Assembly: GCA_964512645.1 (NCBI GenBank)
Contig: CAZEJS010000004.1
Location: forward strand, 1-64,000
Origin: CAZEJS01 sp964512645
GTDB lineage: Bacteria > Actinomycetota > Geothermincolia > Fen-727 > Anoxymicrobiaceae
Direction: 5' to 3'
DNA length: 64,000 nt
Shown: positions 23,971 through 33,087 of the stretch, one piece after another
How positions within the stretch are numbered: position 1 is the first letter of the stretch
How the letters are laid out: each line of letters begins with the position of its first letter
Notes under the pieces: model-generated
What the model was told of the DNA's origin: nothing
The model's database searches: none
The model's input: the letters and a program-made list of their open reading frames with translations, nothing else
Program-made: the position numbers and the translations under genes

Positions 23971-24474
23971 GTGACAGGAGCTTATGCGGCCGTGGCGGGC
24001 GCCGCGACCTGGGGAGGGATGACGGGCTGGCAGTGGGCCGTCCTGGGGGCGTCGCTGGCGTTCATCGGCGGTGGCGTCGGGTCCGCCATCGGCATCACTT
24101 ACGCGAGCAGCGTGGCGAGCGGAATACTCGTCGAGGACCCGGACAAGTTCGGATCGATGCTTCCGCTCATCGCGATCCCCGGAACCCAGGGGATCTACGG
24201 GCTGATAACGGCGATACTGGTGACCATACTCTTCGACCTGCCGAAGCTGAGCGGCAGTACGGGCTTGATGGTCTTCTTCGCCTGCCTGCCGGTAGCGTTC
24301 GTCTGCTGCGTTTCCGCCATATTCCAGGGGCTCACGGCGGCGAGCGCGGCGGCGATGGTGGCAAGAAGGACCGAGGAGCTCGGCAAGGCCATGGTGTTGC
24401 CGGCGCTGGTCGAGACGTACGCGGTGTTCTCGCTCATCCTCACTATCTTTCTATTCACGCGCATAGGGAAATAG
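23971..24474 (+). CDS. ntpK: V/A-type ATPase subunit K (duplicated rotor proteolipid)
   Basis: 167 aa from GTG 23971, preceded by AAAGGAGGG. Four membrane helices from a duplicated hairpin. Only the second hairpin has the ion-binding carboxylate (E148 in PALVETYAVF). The second helix has PGTQGIYG (T72, Q73, Y76) and the third has IFQG (Q119). These match T64, Q65, Y68, Q110 and E139 that bind Na+ in Enterococcus hirae NtpK, which suggests a Na+-coupled enzyme. The assignment of the subunit is firm; ion specificity is inferred from these residues. Confidence 0.92.
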   Translation: MTGAYAAVAGAATWGGMTGWQWAVLGASLAFIGGGVGSAIGITYASSVASGILVEDPDKFGSMLPLIAIPGTQGIYGLITAILVTILFDLPKLSGSTGLMVFFACLPVAFVCCVSAIFQGLTAASAAAMVARRTEELGKAMVLPALVETYAVFSLILTIFLFTRIGK

Positions 24475-24495
24475 GTCTGCCCCGGGAGGATACGA

Positions 24496-25146
24496 ATGCC
24501 ACTGGACAAGCTCGTTGAGCGCATCCTGGACGACGCGCGGGAGTACGGGGAGAAGATCGTAAGCGAAGCGAAGGTCGAGCGCCTGGAAGCGCTGGAGCGG
24601 GCCGACGAAGAAGCCCGGCGCGCCTATTCGGAGATCCTGGAGTCGGCGAGGCTTTCGGCGGACATGGAGAAGCAGCAGCGGGTGACCGCGGCGGTGATCG
24701 AGACGCGCAAGAAGATGCTCGAGGCCAAGCAGCGGGCCATTTCCTCGGTGATCGCGCGGGCGGCCGAGTCCGTGCTGGCCCGGTCCCGCGAGGAGTACGT
24801 CAGGTTGCTGCTGTCCCGGCTTGCCGGCCTGGGCGAAGAGGCCGGCGGCGAACTCGTGCTGTCCCCGGCGGACAGGGAGCGCGTGGGAGAAGAGTTCGTC
24901 CTCGCGGCGAACCGCGCCGCCGGGAAGCGGGAAGGCCCTGCCCCGTTCACTCTCTCGGAGGACTCGAGAGAGATGCTGGGGGGGTTTGTCCTGAAATCGG
25001 ACGGCAGGGAGATCAACTGCTCCCTCGACGCGCAGATAGAGTCGAGGCGCGAAGAGCTCGAAGAGGCGATCGTCAAAGTCGTTTTCCGCGAAAGCCCATC
25101 GAAAACGCCCCGATCGTGCGACTCGGACACCGCGCGTGGGCGGTGA
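24496..25146 (+). CDS. ntpE: V/A-type ATPase subunit E (peripheral stalk)
   Basis: 216 aa. An N-terminal coiled coil (about 1-95; VERLEALERADEEARRAYSE) and a C-terminal mixed domain (GGFVLKSDGREINCSLDAQI), as in subunit E, which forms the stator stalk with G/H and binds the top of subunit B. Starts 21 bases after subunit K with GGGAGGAT upstream. The last ~20 residues are polar and extend past the usual end. Confidence 0.88.
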   Translation: MPLDKLVERILDDAREYGEKIVSEAKVERLEALERADEEARRAYSEILESARLSADMEKQQRVTAAVIETRKKMLEAKQRAISSVIARAAESVLARSREEYVRLLLSRLAGLGEEAGGELVLSPADRERVGEEFVLAANRAAGKREGPAPFTLSEDSREMLGGFVLKSDGREINCSLDAQIESRREELEEAIVKVVFRESPSKTPRSCDSDTARGR

Positions 25147-25149
25147 GTT

Positions 25150-26199
25150 ATGGTGTTGGCGAAGATCGACAGGTCATACAACAAAGTGAGCAGGTACGGC
25201 AGCGCCGTGGGGCGGGTCATGGTCCGGGAATCCACGCTCCTGAGCCGCCAGGAAGTGGAGCGGATGCTGTACCCGGACTACGACGAGGCGCTGGGCGTGT
25301 CCCACGACACGGCATACGGGCCCTACCTCGAGGACGCCGCGGTTCCCGCCGACATAGAGTCCGGGCTGGAGAGTTTTCTGGAGGAGCAGTACCGGTTCCT
25401 CGACGAGGCCTGCTCGGGGACCCTGATAGCCCGTTTCATGCGGATGAAGTACGACTACCACAACCTCCGGGTGCTGGCGAAGCGGGACTTTCTCGGAGGC
25501 GAGGACGGGGAACGGCTGTTCTCCAAGCTCGGCCTGGTTTCCGTGGAAGTCCTCGAGCAGGCGGTGAACGGTGTTGGTTCGCCGGACATTCCGGCCGACC
25601 TGCGGGGTGCCGTCGAAAAGGTGCGGGTGGCGGGGAGCAGCGGAGAGGCCGACTCCCAGTTGTTCGATTCCCTGGTGGACAGGGCGTTCTTCGAGGGAAG
25701 GCTCCTGACGGCCCGGCAGGAAGGAAGCCGGCCGCTGGTCAAGTACTGCCGTTGCGCCGTGGACGTGGCGAACCTCATGGTCATGCTGCGCGGCCTGGAG
25801 TTCGCCAAGGACCCGTCGTTCTACGCCGTCGCCCTGGCGGAGGGCGGGGAGTTCCCCCGCACGGAGCTGCTGTCGCTGGCCGGCAGGCCTTTTACCGAGG
25901 TGAGCGCGAGGTTTCTCAACTCGCGTTACGGGACGATGGTGGCCCAGGTCCTCGACGAGGGGGCGGAGAGCGTCAGGCTTACTTCCCTGGACCGCACGAC
26001 GGACGACTGCCTGATGGAGAAGGTGGTCGGGTTCGCGAACGTGTCCGTGGGGCCGGAGAGGGTAGTCAGGTACATGCTGACCAGGGAGACGGAAGTGGCG
26101 ATATTGAGGATCGTCTTCGTGGGAAAACTCAACTCGCTGTCCCCGGCGGTGATAGAGACGCGCCTTCCGCTGGGGTACCTGAAAGCCGGGTCGGTGTAG
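25150..26199 (+). CDS. ntpC: V/A-type ATPase subunit C (d-type rotor socket)
   Basis: 349 aa. All-helical protein with family segments RFMRMKYDYHNLRVL, a midpoint LVKYCRCAVDVANL and an end NSLSPAVIETRLPL typical of subunit C/d, which sits on the K ring and holds the central stalk. ATG 25150 lies three bases after the stop of subunit E, suggesting coupled translation. Confidence 0.88.
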   Translation: MVLAKIDRSYNKVSRYGSAVGRVMVRESTLLSRQEVERMLYPDYDEALGVSHDTAYGPYLEDAAVPADIESGLESFLEEQYRFLDEACSGTLIARFMRMKYDYHNLRVLAKRDFLGGEDGERLFSKLGLVSVEVLEQAVNGVGSPDIPADLRGAVEKVRVAGSSGEADSQLFDSLVDRAFFEGRLLTARQEGSRPLVKYCRCAVDVANLMVMLRGLEFAKDPSFYAVALAEGGEFPRTELLSLAGRPFTEVSARFLNSRYGTMVAQVLDEGAESVRLTSLDRTTDDCLMEKVVGFANVSVGPERVVRYMLTRETEVAILRIVFVGKLNSLSPAVIETRLPLGYLKAGSV

Positions 26200-26203
26200 C
26201 GCC

Positions 26204-26518
26204 ATGAGGATAGCGGCAGTCGGCCCGGCCAGTTCGGTAGCGGGGTTCAAGGCGCTGGGGGTTGAGGTGTTCGAGGTCGAGAGGCCTCCCGAGGCGCAGG
26301 CGGTCTGGGACTCGCTGGACCCCGACCGGTACGCCGTAATATTCGTGACGGAGGACCTCCTCGAGGCGCTCGCAGACCGGGTCGAGTCGTACGGCCGGAG
26401 AACGTACCCGGTCGTGACCCCGATACCCCCGGTGTCCGGGAGCGGGGGCGCCGGGGTTGCCCGCTTGAGGGCGCTGGTGGAGAAGGCGGTAGGGGCTGAC
26501 ATGCCCATCGGAGACTGA
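26204..26518 (+). CDS. ntpF: V/A-type ATPase subunit F
   Basis: 104 aa. Small Rossmann-like protein starting MRIAAVGPASSVAGFKALG, with AVIFVTEDLLEAL and a VVTPIPPVSGS segment, as in subunit F of the central stalk. Located between C and A in the standard order. Short gaps on both sides (4 and 28 bases). Confidence 0.9.
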   Translation: MRIAAVGPASSVAGFKALGVEVFEVERPPEAQAVWDSLDPDRYAVIFVTEDLLEALADRVESYGRRTYPVVTPIPPVSGSGGAGVARLRALVEKAVGADMPIGD

Positions 26519-26546
26519 GCGACCGTTGGAACCGAGAGGAACCGTG

Positions 26547-28334
26547 ATGGCAGAAGAGCAGGAAGGATACGTCGTTAAGGTCGCCGGGCCCCTGGTGGTG
26601 GCGAAAGGCCTCCGGGACCCGAAGATGTATGACCTCGTCAGGGTTGGGCCGCAGAGGCTCATGGGAGAGATCATCGAGCTCAGGGGCGACGAAGCGTCCG
26701 TGCAGGTCTACGAGGAGACCGACGGGCTGGGCCCGGGCGAGACGGTCACATCGACGGGAATGTCCCTCTCGGTCGAGCTGGGACCGGGGCTGCTTGGCTC
26801 CATCTACGACGGCGTCCAGCGCCCCCTCGACATGATAATGGCTTCCTCGGGCAACTACATCGCCAGGGGGATGGAGATGCCCGGGCTCGACCGGGAGAAG
26901 CTCTGGGAGTTCGTCCCCGCGGTCAAAGCGGGCGATACCGTCGGCGAAGGAGACGTCCTGGGGAACGTGCAGGAGACCCCCGTCGTTGAGCACCGGGTGA
27001 TGGTCCCCCCCGGGGCCGGGGGGAAGGTCGTGTCGATAGAGAGCGGCCCCCACACGGTCACCGACGTCATCGCGGTGGTGGCCAGGGACGGCGAATCCCT
27101 CGAACTGACGATGATGCAGCGATGGCCGGTGCGTGTGCCCAGGCCGCACGTCAGCAAGTTCGCCCCCCGCGAACCGATGACGACGGGCCAGAGGGTCATC
27201 GACACCTTCTTCCCGGTGGCCAAGGGAGGTACGGCCTGCATCCCCGGTCCGTTCGGCAGCGGCAAGACGGTCGTGCAGCACGGCATAGCCAAGTGGGCCG
27301 ACGCGGACATCGTGCTGTTCATCGGGTGCGGCGAGCGGGGGAACGAGATGACCGAAGTCCTCATGGAGTTTCCCGAGCTCACGGACCCCCGTTCCGGCGA
27401 GCCGTTGATGAAGAGGACCGTGCTCATAGCCAACACCAGCAACATGCCCGTGGCCGCCCGCGAGGCCTCTGTGTACACCGGAATGACTATCGCGGAGTAC
27501 TTCCGGGACATGGGCTACAACGTGGCCCTTCAGGCGGATTCCACCAGCCGGTGGGCGGAGGCGCTGCGCGAGATCAGCGGAAGGCTCGAGGAGATGCCCG
27601 GCGAGGAGGGCTACCCCGCGTACCTGAGCTCCCGCCTGGCGGCGTTTTACGAGCGCGCGGGGCTGGTAAGGTGCCTGGGCAAGGGCCAGAGAACCGGCTC
27701 CGTCACCGTCGTAGGCTCGGTTTCGCCCCCGGGCGGCGACCTCTCCGAGCCGGTCACCCAGGGCACTCTCAGGGTCGTCAAGGTCTTCTGGGGGCTCGAC
27801 GACAAGCTGGCGTTCCGCAGGCACTTCCCGGCCGTTAACTGGCTGCTCAGCTACTCGCTGTACGTCGATGCGGTCTCCAAGAGGTGGGTGGACCTCGCGG
27901 GCGCCGACTTCAAGGCGATGAGGGCAGAGGCGATGAGCCTGCTCCAGAAAGAGGCCGAGCTGGAGGAGATAGTGAGGCTGATCGGCATCGAGGCTCTGTC
28001 GAGCACGGAGCGGCTGGTGATGGAGAGCGCCAAGGCGATACGCGAGGATTTCCTGCAGCAGAACGCTTACGACGAGGTGGATACGTACACTTCGCTCCGC
28101 AAGCAATACCTGCTGTTGAAGCTGGTTATGACGCTGCATAGCGAGTCGAAGGCCGCGCTCGCGGCCGGGGGGGACGTGGTGGAAATCGCCAACAGCCCGG
28201 TGCGCGCGAAGGTGGCTAAGGCCAAGTTCATCAAAGAGGACAGGCCCGACAGGTTCGAGGCTCTGCAGCGAGAGGTGTCTCAGGCCATGAAGAAGCTGAC
28301 GCCGAAAGAAGAGACCAGGCTGACCGGCCGGTAG
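26547..28334 (+). CDS. ntpA: V/A-type ATPase catalytic subunit A
   Basis: 595 aa from ATG 26547 with GAGAGGA six bases before; a TTG 21 bases earlier is in frame but lacks a ribosome site. Walker A GPFGSGKT near 233, catalytic GERGNEMTEVL, and the non-homologous insert (GVQRPLDMI, then GGKVVSIESGPHTV) that defines A subunits. It hydrolyses or makes ATP at the interface with subunit B. Full length for the family. Confidence 0.96.
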   Translation: MAEEQEGYVVKVAGPLVVAKGLRDPKMYDLVRVGPQRLMGEIIELRGDEASVQVYEETDGLGPGETVTSTGMSLSVELGPGLLGSIYDGVQRPLDMIMASSGNYIARGMEMPGLDREKLWEFVPAVKAGDTVGEGDVLGNVQETPVVEHRVMVPPGAGGKVVSIESGPHTVTDVIAVVARDGESLELTMMQRWPVRVPRPHVSKFAPREPMTTGQRVIDTFFPVAKGGTACIPGPFGSGKTVVQHGIAKWADADIVLFIGCGERGNEMTEVLMEFPELTDPRSGEPLMKRTVLIANTSNMPVAAREASVYTGMTIAEYFRDMGYNVALQADSTSRWAEALREISGRLEEMPGEEGYPAYLSSRLAAFYERAGLVRCLGKGQRTGSVTVVGSVSPPGGDLSEPVTQGTLRVVKVFWGLDDKLAFRRHFPAVNWLLSYSLYVDAVSKRWVDLAGADFKAMRAEAMSLLQKEAELEEIVRLIGIEALSSTERLVMESAKAIREDFLQQNAYDEVDTYTSLRKQYLLLKLVMTLHSESKAALAAGGDVVEIANSPVRAKVAKAKFIKEDRPDRFEALQREVSQAMKKLTPKEETRLTGR

Positions 28335-28373
28335 CCCCCGGCCGCGGTCCGGGCAAACGTACGGAGGGCTGAG

Positions 28374-29750
28374 ATGACAGTGATCGACTACATGACCGTG
28401 CGGGACATAGTGGGCCCGCTGCTCCTGGTCACCGGCGTGGAAGGGGCGAAGTACGGGGAGCTGGTGGAGATCGAGTTTCCCGGCGGGCGCACCGGCCTGG
28501 GGAACGTGCTCGAGGTTTCCGGTGAAGACGTGCTGGTCCAGTCGTTCGAGGGGACCAGGGGACTCAACGTTACCGAGACGCGTGTTCGCTTTCGAGGCCG
28601 CGGCATGGAACTGCCGCTCTCCAGGGACATACTGGGGAGGGTCTTCGACGGCCTCGGGCGCCCCGCGGACAACGGTCCGGAGATAGTCCCGGACACGCGG
28701 CGCAACATCAACGGCAGCCCGATCAACCCCGTGGCCAGGGATTACCCCTCCGACTTCATACAGACCGGCATATCCTCGATCGACGGGCTAAACCCGCTGG
28801 TCAGGGGTCAGAAGCTCCCGATATTCTCCGGGGCCGGCCTTCCCCACTCGAGGCTCGCGGCGCAGGTGGCCAGGCAGAGCACGGTGCTGGGCTCGAGCGA
28901 GGAGTTCTCCGTCGTCTTCGCGGCCATGGGGATCACCTTCGAAGAGGCGGAGTTCTTCTCCAGCGAGCTCAGGAAGACCGCCTCGATAGAGCGTTCGGTG
29001 ATGTTCATGAACCTCGCCGACCAGCCGGCCGTTGAGCGGATCGCGACGCCCCGCACCGCGCTCACGGCCGCGGAGTACCTGGCGTTCGACCTGGGGATGC
29101 ACGTGCTGGTGGTGCTCACGGACATGACCTATTACTGCGAGGCGCTCCGGGAGGTCTCCGCGGCGCGCAAGGAGGTCCCCGGAAGGCGCGGGTATCCCGG
29201 CTATCTGTACACGGACCTCTCAACGATCTACGAGCGGGCCGGAAGGATCAAGGGAGAACCGGGGTCGATAACCCAGATACCGATACTCAGCATGCCCGAG
29301 GACGACAAGACCCACCCGATACCCGACCTCACCGGTTACATCACCGAAGGCCAGATTATACTCGGCCGCGAGCTGCACCGCCGCGGAATATACCCTCCCA
29401 TCGACATCCTCCCGTCGCTCTCCCGGCTCAAGGAGAAGGGCATCGGTGAGGGCAAGACGCGCGATGACCACTCCGACCTCTCGAACCAGCTCTTCAGCTC
29501 GTACGCCAGGGGCAAGGAGGCCAAGGAGCTCGCGGTTATCCTCGGCGAGGCGGCGCTGAGCCGTGAGGACAGGATGTTCGCCGAGTTCTCCGACGAGTTC
29601 GAGGAGCGGTTCATAAGGCAGGGCGAGTTCGAGAACCGGGACATCGAGGAGACTCTCGACCTGGGCTGGGAGATGCTGCGGATCCTTCCCGCTACCGAGC
29701 TCAAGCGCGTCAAGGAAGCGCAGATCCAGAAGTACATGAAGCAGGAGTAG
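28374..29750 (+). CDS. ntpB: V/A-type ATPase subunit B
   Basis: 458 aa. Nucleotide-binding fold without Walker A ([16 protein letters not shown] in its place), as expected for the non-catalytic B subunit. [21 protein letters not shown] is the conserved segment that supplies the arginine finger region. 39 bases after subunit A. Confidence 0.96.
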   Translation: MTVIDYMTVRDIVGPLLLVTGVEGAKYGELVEIEFPGGRTGLGNVLEVSGEDVLVQSFEGTRGLNVTETRVRFRGRGMELPLSRDILGRVFDGLGRPADNGPEIVPDTRRNINGSPINPVARDYPSDFIQTGISSIDGLNPLVRGQKLPIFSGAGLPHSRLAAQVARQSTVLGSSEEFSVVFAAMGITFEEAEFFSSELRKTASIERSVMFMNLADQPAVERIATPRTALTAAEYLAFDLGMHVLVVLTDMTYYCEALREVSAARKEVPGRRGYPGYLYTDLSTIYERAGRIKGEPGSITQIPILSMPEDDKTHPIPDLTGYITEGQIILGRELHRRGIYPPIDILPSLSRLKEKGIGEGKTRDDHSDLSNQLFSSYARGKEAKELAVILGEAALSREDRMFAEFSDEFEERFIRQGEFENRDIEETLDLGWEMLRILPATELKRVKEAQIQKYMKQE

Positions 29751-29755
29751 AGCGG

Positions 29756-30397
29756 ATGCCGGAGCGGCTGAACGTCAACCCGAACCGCATGGAGCTGCTG
29801 AAGCTCAAGCGGAGGCTCGCCGTCGCCAGGCGCGGGCACCACCTTCTCAAGGAGAAGCTGGACGAGCTGATGAAGCCGTTCCTGGCGATGGTCAAGGAGG
29901 CGGCGCGCCTCAGGTCCGGCCTGGAGGCCGAGCTGGTGGAAGCCCACGGCCTCTTTACCCTGGCCCGCTCGGGGATGTCCCCCGCCGAGCTCGAGCAGGC
30001 GCTGGAGCACCCGCGCGCGCGCGCCTCCGTCGAAGCACGCTCCAGGCCCGTGGTGTCGGTGATGGCGCCGGACCTTTCCGTGGAGGTGGAGGGCGGCATC
30101 GACTGCTACGGGTTCGCTTCCACCCCCGCGCTGCTGGACGTGTCGCTGGTGCGCTTCGAGGAGCTCCTTCCCGGGCTGGTAGAGCTCGCCCAGCAGGAGA
30201 AGACGGTGCAGATGCTTGCCGAGGAGATCGAGAAGACCAGGCGCAGGGTCAACGCCCTGGAGTACGTGCTCCTGCCGCAGTTGGAGGAGACCATCCGCCA
30301 CATAACGATGAAGCTGGACGAGTTCGAACGGAGCAACCTCACGCGGCTGATGAAGATCAAGGAGATGGCCGCACAGGAGAGCCGTCGCCCGGCCTGA
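29756..30397 (+). CDS. ntpD: V/A-type ATPase subunit D (central shaft)
   Basis: 213 aa. Starts with the family signature NVNPNRMELLKLKRRLAVAR and ends in a long helix with RRVNALEYVLLPQLEETI; the two form the rotating coiled-coil shaft. Last gene of the operon, five bases after subunit B. The next gene is convergent, with a GC-rich spacer. Confidence 0.93.
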   Translation: MPERLNVNPNRMELLKLKRRLAVARRGHHLLKEKLDELMKPFLAMVKEAARLRSGLEAELVEAHGLFTLARSGMSPAELEQALEHPRARASVEARSRPVVSVMAPDLSVEVEGGIDCYGFASTPALLDVSLVRFEELLPGLVELAQQEKTVQMLAEEIEKTRRRVNALEYVLLPQLEETIRHITMKLDEFERSNLTRLMKIKEMAAQESRRPA

Positions 30398-30480
30398 GCG
30401 AACCGGACGCCTCTACGAGCCTGCCCCCGGCCGGCCCGGCGGCCCTGCCGCCCGGCCTGAGAGCTCCGGCAGGCGTGCGT

Positions 30481-30927
30481 TCAGTGTTCGGCCAGGTACC
30501 GTGTCACCCTTTCGTCGAACCTCCTGCCGAAATCTTCCCACTCCTCATCTGAGAAATAGTCGGGCCCGAAGGGGATGAGCACTTCCTCCTCCCTCAACCA
30601 GTGGGCGTGCATGACGTCGTACAGCGGGGTCAGCCTGCGGGGCCAGATCTCCGTGTCGAACTTCTCCCCGGCCAGCGCTTCGAAGTGCCTCTTCATGTCC
30701 GCGTGCTCGATCTCGATGTCCAGGGCCAGGTCTTTCAAGTCGGGGATCTTCGTTATACGCGGCAGGAACGTCACCGCTTCCGCCTCGTGGTGCGCGTAGA
30801 GCTTCTTCTGGAACTCCTTCAGGAGCCGTTCCCTGAGCTCCGCGTCCGACGGGGAGGTGTCGAACAGCCGGGCGAAGAACCTCCTGTACTCGTCATGGCC
30901 TCTCTTGATCGATTCTCCCAGCCCCAT
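30481..30927 (-). CDS. Hemerythrin-like (HHE domain) protein
   Basis: 148 aa. Four helices with metal-ligand positions HDEYR (11), HHEAEAVTF, EIEHADMKR and HAHWLREEE, the order of the hemerythrin HHE fold that binds a di-iron centre with O2 or NO. Such proteins in anaerobes sense or scavenge oxygen or handle iron. It lies 129 bases downstream of cooC on the same strand and may be the last gene of the metal operon. Confidence 0.85.
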   Translation of the reverse strand: MGLGESIKRGHDEYRRFFARLFDTSPSDAELRERLLKEFQKKLYAHHEAEAVTFLPRITKIPDLKDLALDIEIEHADMKRHFEALAGEKFDTEIWPRRLTPLYDVMHAHWLREEEVLIPFGPDYFSDEEWEDFGRRFDERVTRYLAEH

Positions 30928-31056
30928 GTCTCTCGCCTCCCCCGCGTTACCGGACCGGCCTGCAAGGCAGGCTTCTATCTCCGGCGGGGGATTCCTCTCC
31001 GGTTACGCACGATGGGGTCGCTCGTGGACGCGAGGCAGGGTGCCTCCGCGCCCGGG

Positions 31057-31848
31057 TCAGCGAAGCGCGGAGACCTTCTCCTCGATCGCGGCAACCACGG
31101 AACGGAGGTCGGCCTCCAGGGAGCGCCCGTCCAGCGGCTCGCCGTTGAGGTTGGCGCCGGCGATCTCTTCGCTCGTGGGAACGGCCCCCAGGACCTCCAG
31201 GCTTCTCTCCAGCAGCCTGGCCTCGAGGACCTGCCTCAATTCGTCGTCGGCCTTGCTGATGACAACGCCGAACTCCTTGCCCGCTTCTCTCGCGAGCCCG
31301 CCGGCCTTGTCGGCCAGGAGAACCGCCTCGTGCGAGGGGTCAACGAGCATCACCACCATGTCGGCACCTTCGAGCACCCCGCGGCCCATGTGTTCGATGC
31401 CCGCTTCGGTATCGACGATAACCCATTCGGCTTCTCCGGTCGTCAGCGCGTTCAGGAACGCCCTGGCCGTCGCTCCCATCGGGCACGCGCAGCCTTCCAT
31501 CGGGTGGTCGATCTTCCCGATCCGCGCCAGGCGTATGCGTCCCGAGGCGCTTGCGACATCCGCGGGAAGACCGCCGACGGGCACCTCTTCTTCGAACAGG
31601 CTCACCTTCTCGTCGCCCTGGCTCTGGATCGACTTCATCAGCTTCTGTCCTACGGCCGGCTTGCCCCCCAGCGACTCCATGATGCCTTTTTCCGGCGGCT
31701 CCATCCCCAGCATCGCCGGGAGCCCGAGGTTGGACTCGTCGGCGTCGATGACCAGCACGTCCCTGTCCCCGGCCAGCGTTCCAGCGAGCAGCGTGACCAG
31801 GGTGCTCTTGCCGCTGCCTCCACGACCGCTGATGATTACTTTCGGCAT
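31057..31848 (-). CDS. cooC: CooC-like MinD-family ATPase (nickel/CODH maturation type)
   Basis: 263 aa. Deviant Walker A with signature lysine (GRGGSGKST, 8-16), VLVIDADESN, WVIVDTEAGIEHM and a CxC pair in EGCACPMGA (near 120) that in CooC holds metal at the dimer interface. CooC proteins load nickel into CO dehydrogenase; related ATPases serve other metalloenzymes. No CODH gene is in the window. Neighbours on the same strand are flavin reductase, TrmO-like and an iron-complex importer, a plausible metal-supply operon. Confidence 0.82.
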   Translation of the reverse strand: MPKVIISGRGGSGKSTLVTLLAGTLAGDRDVLVIDADESNLGLPAMLGMEPPEKGIMESLGGKPAVGQKLMKSIQSQGDEKVSLFEEEVPVGGLPADVASASGRIRLARIGKIDHPMEGCACPMGATARAFLNALTTGEAEWVIVDTEAGIEHMGRGVLEGADMVVMLVDPSHEAVLLADKAGGLAREAGKEFGVVISKADDELRQVLEARLLERSLEVLGAVPTSEEIAGANLNGEPLDGRSLEADLRSVVAAIEEKVSALR

Positions 31849-31902
31849 GACTAACCTCCTCGATACTGCGGCTTCCGCGCGTACGTCCGGTCGCTGGAGC
31901 GG

Positions 31903-32475
31903 CTATCCGTCCGGCGCCGGGTTTCCCAGGAAGAGCTTCATGGTCTCCCTGGCGTCTCCAATCGGCTCCCCTACCAGCCTGTAGTACGGGCTCAGCATGA
32001 CCGCGGGCGGTTCGCTGAGCGTTCCTTCCTCGACGTACCTGTCGCTGATCTCGGCGCAGACCACTTTGCCCAGGATCAGCGCGTAGTTCTCCGCGCTTAT
32101 CTCCCTGTCCGTCACCGCTTCGATCCACCCCAGGGCGTCGGCTATCCTCGGCGGTGTCACTTTCACCGACGGTGCGGTGTCGATGCCCTCCTCGACCAGC
32201 TCGCTGACTCCCGCCGGGTAGTTCCTGGCCGTGTTCATCGCCCGGTCGAAGGACGGCCTGCCCATCACGTTGATAACGAACTCGCCGGTCTCCCTGATGT
32301 TGCGCAGGGTGTCGCGCGGCAGCGCGGACGCCAGGGCTACGAGGTCGAGCGGCCTGAGTACGGGCATAACGCACCCGTACGGCGCGGCGTTGGACACCCC
32401 CGCGGCGTCAATCGTGGTAATCACGGTGACGGGCATCGGCAGGATAAGCTTGAACTGGTCGGGTTTCAACTCCAT
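31903..32475 (-). CDS. Flavin reductase-like FMN-binding protein (DIM6/NTAB family)
   Basis: 190 aa from ATG 32475 with GGAAGGAT upstream. Split-barrel FMN protein: PMPVTVITTIDAAGVSNAAPY, D-TLRNIRETGEFVINV, then LGKVVCAEI and the end region with VMLSPYYRLVGE. The family includes flavin reductases and flavoredoxins. In an operon with a CooC-like ATPase and a siderophore-type importer, ferric reduction on uptake is a reasonable guess. The gaps to its neighbours are 20 bases (TrmO-like) and 54 bases (cooC). Confidence 0.82.
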   Translation of the reverse strand: MELKPDQFKLILPMPVTVITTIDAAGVSNAAPYGCVMPVLRPLDLVALASALPRDTLRNIRETGEFVINVMGRPSFDRAMNTARNYPAGVSELVEEGIDTAPSVKVTPPRIADALGWIEAVTDREISAENYALILGKVVCAEISDRYVEEGTLSEPPAVMLSPYYRLVGEPIGDARETMKLFLGNPAPDG

Positions 32476-32495
32476 ATTCGCATCCTTCCACGCGG

Positions 32496-33005
32496 TTATT
32501 TTTCCTCGGTCTTCCGGCGGCGCCAGTTGACTGGCTCGGATCCTTCCCGGAACCAGCCGATGTCGGCGTCCGGGACGCAGTCCAGCCTGGAGCTGTACGG
32601 CTTGATGTCGATTATCATGCTCCCGTCGACGGCGTCGGAACCCCGCACCACCAGGCGGTTTCCCTCCCTGCGCAGGAGCTCGACGACGCAGAACGCCACC
32701 GGGTTCGGCCGCGACGGGGAGCGGCACGCGAAGACCCCCCGCACCTCGGGCCCCCAGGGCGTCACCGTCTGGAGGACTCCCCTGTCCCCCAGGTGGCCCC
32801 AGTACAGGAGGATGAGCCACTTGCCGGCCTCGACGTCCTTCAATGCCTCAGCGTATTCGTCGTAGACCTCGAGGACCGCCTCTTCCTCCGAGAAGCGGCC
32901 CTGGAACGGCGCATCGTTCATGCCCTGGTAGGAGGAATGTATCCTCCCGACCGGCTTCAGCACCGGACGGGTTTCCCCGGGCGCGTCCGTTTCGCTCTTC
33001 TTCAC
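32496..33005 (-). CDS. TsaA/TrmO-like methyltransferase
   Basis: 169 aa. The TrmO/YaeB barrel is clear: GVFACRSPSRPNPVAF and the product-site segment DGSMIIDIKPYSSRLD. Escherichia coli TrmO methylates N6 of t6A37 in tRNA-Thr using SAM. Many anaerobe homologs sit in metal- or cofactor-related operons instead, as here between the importer ATPase and a flavin reductase, so the substrate in this setting is open. Confidence 0.8.
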   Translation of the reverse strand: MKKSETDAPGETRPVLKPVGRIHSSYQGMNDAPFQGRFSEEEAVLEVYDEYAEALKDVEAGKWLILLYWGHLGDRGVLQTVTPWGPEVRGVFACRSPSRPNPVAFCVVELLRREGNRLVVRGSDAVDGSMIIDIKPYSSRLDCVPDADIGWFREGSEPVNWRRRKTEEK

Positions 33006-33087
33006 CGCTGCCTCCCTGCGGGGCGCCGTGGCCGGTCGCCTGCCCGCCGGCGATTGACCGGGACGCGGGCCTCCGCGACGCCTCGTG

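Noticed and set aside
26247..28139. 630-codon antisense frame over V-ATPase subunits F and A
   Set aside because: Shadow of the catalytic subunit A gene; no recognisable domain.
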